In this document: positions 62,703-64,000 of the stretch, in pieces
Layout of the letters: every line of letters begins with the position of its first letter
How positions within the stretch are numbered: the first letter of the stretch is position 1
Source: Trichoplax sp. H2
Lineage: Eukaryota; Placozoa; Uniplacotomia; Trichoplacea
Length of the DNA stretch: 64,000 bases
Reading direction: 5' to 3'
Assembly: GCA_003344405.1 (NCBI GenBank)
Contig: NOWV01000019.1
Location: forward strand, 558,001 to 622,000
Translations under genes and position numbers: made by a program
Notes under the pieces: model-generated
What the model was told of the DNA's origin: nothing
The model's database searches: none
The model's input: the letters and a program-made list of their open reading frames with translations, nothing else

Positions 62703-64000
62703 CTTGTATCATCAGCGGCGGTAGCTGTCAAGTTATTCTATACAATTGTTGATTGTGCAATGAATTCAAATAGCTACAGTATTGAAATAACATCAAATGA
62801 ATAAGTTGGAGATTTATCTTATGCTGTTAAAAGTCATAAAGCTATTAATTCATAATACCTTACGCTGCTCTTTAAATAAGAATTTTTTTAATCGAATTTG
62901 ATTTATGTGCAAAAGAGTTTTACGATGCAAATGGCCAATGAATGCTACTTCGATCCTTCGATCGTGTCTTTAGTCAATTAAATTATACATCTAGCGTATC
63001 TTAAAATACAGTAGTTTTGCCTATCTTGTGATAAGGCGAGGCTTCATGATAATGCAAATTACATAATTTGGGCAATCCCCGGAATTATTTATTTTAATTT
63101 AATTTATTATGTGGCATCAGTTCATCCTACACACAAGGTAGGCAAAAGTAATAGTATTTCATAACACGTGTATTTATACACTGATGGTAGTTTTATACCC
63201 AAGTCTTAAGCGAGAAAAATCATATCCTAGACTACATTAGATCACCCAGATGTGAACGATCGATACTATTAGTATGACATCATCGACAATTAAATCATCA
63301 TCGCATGTTAATTTTACAGATTATCATTCTTCGTTACTAAGCATTTGCTCTAACTTAAACGACCAAATAGTTTGATTATATACATAATAAGAATGAAGAT
63401 TTACCAGCCAAATATCAAGGCATAGATTTAGTTGAATGATTTCTTAAAGCTAGGCTTCGTCTCCATAAAGCAATTAGTGATACCTGCTTGAAATGTTAAC
63501 TTACTCATCTGCTCAATACAATCTTATCTACTTAAATTGAATCTTTGTGGAATAGAAATTGCTCACATGCCAATGTCTATTTATATAGAGAGCTAGTATG
63601 AACGATAATGATCCATGCTTTAAGATCCTAAAAGTACCGGTGAATGATAACAGGCAGCTTTAAACTTTAAGTTTGATAGTATTACACCTCTGTAGCCCTT
63701 TGTGTCGATAGATATTTGCTTTAATTATGACTCATCTGGGGACTTTTAACTTTGATTATCCACCTGTGATTGTGGGTATCCAAACAACTCTAATGTAAAT
63801 AATAATTATACTAGCAAGATACTTGATAAAGATTTAAAATTCATCACATCAACAATACTTAAAAGGATATCCTATCCACGTTTAGTCTAAGTCTATCATG
63901 ATGACGATTACATCATATTGTTATCCAATGCTTGTGTTTATGCTTAGAATTATATCCCTAGAATCATCAATACTAAGTAATTAATAGAAGTTGTACCTCG
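62703..64000. other. Upstream of receptor C; no feature recognised
   Basis: AT-rich sequence to the window end. No TATA/initiator pair or exon could be supported. Confidence 0.4.

Noticed and set aside
1-64000. CRISPR arrays, bacterial operons, tRNA or rRNA genes
   Set aside because: No regular repeat-spacer pattern, ribosome-binding-site-led gene runs or RNA-gene consensus was seen; the window is eukaryotic.

Overview
The window is AT-rich animal DNA. Its genes are split into short exons by introns of roughly 100-700 bases with GT/AG borders. Exons encode extracellular animal modules (LRR caps, MAM, kringle, SRCR, fibronectin-III), and solo LTRs are scattered throughout. No operon, bacterial promoter, tRNA or rRNA was recognised. 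The compact introns and AT bias fit an early-branching metazoan; a placozoan is my best guess, but this is inference.

Layout. 31-4271 (minus): the 5' part of a mosaic protein with signal peptide, LRR N-cap, LRR C-cap, MAM, kringle and SRCR, running off the left edge. 5.3-7.8 kb: two related solo LTRs. 10.5-11.4 kb: a small inverted-repeat element and a duplicated segment around an assembly gap. 13,950-62,702: four head-to-tail minus-strand genes, called A (13,950-21,606), B (31,913-36,435), D (45,064-50,527) and C (55,203-62,702), which form one receptor family. LTRs lie between them and inside the first introns of A and C.

The receptor family is the main result. Each gene starts with a short signal-peptide exon ending in phase 1. 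This is followed by a 'D1' fibronectin-III-like exon with a C-x(5-6)-W core and about four conserved cysteines, then a 'D2' fibronectin-III-like domain split by a phase-0 intron. D2 has Cys where the core Trp is expected and ends in a Y-x-W-[YF]-A-[NS] motif. A Ser/Thr-rich stalk follows in most units. D and C then have a transmembrane segment and a long cytoplasmic tail; A has two D1-D2 units and a short tail; B has two units plus a truncated third D1 and no visible membrane anchor. All four reconstructed exon chains are divisible by three. The layout resembles tandem-FN3 cytokine-receptor-like proteins, but homology to them is not shown. The tails carry tyrosine motifs (paired YxxI in A, repeated YSN[I/F]ETG in C, YAEI in D) that suggest SH2-dependent signalling.

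No symbols are assigned, because I do not recognise named orthologues. Exon borders were read by eye from splice consensus, reading frame and comparison among paralogues, without transcript support.
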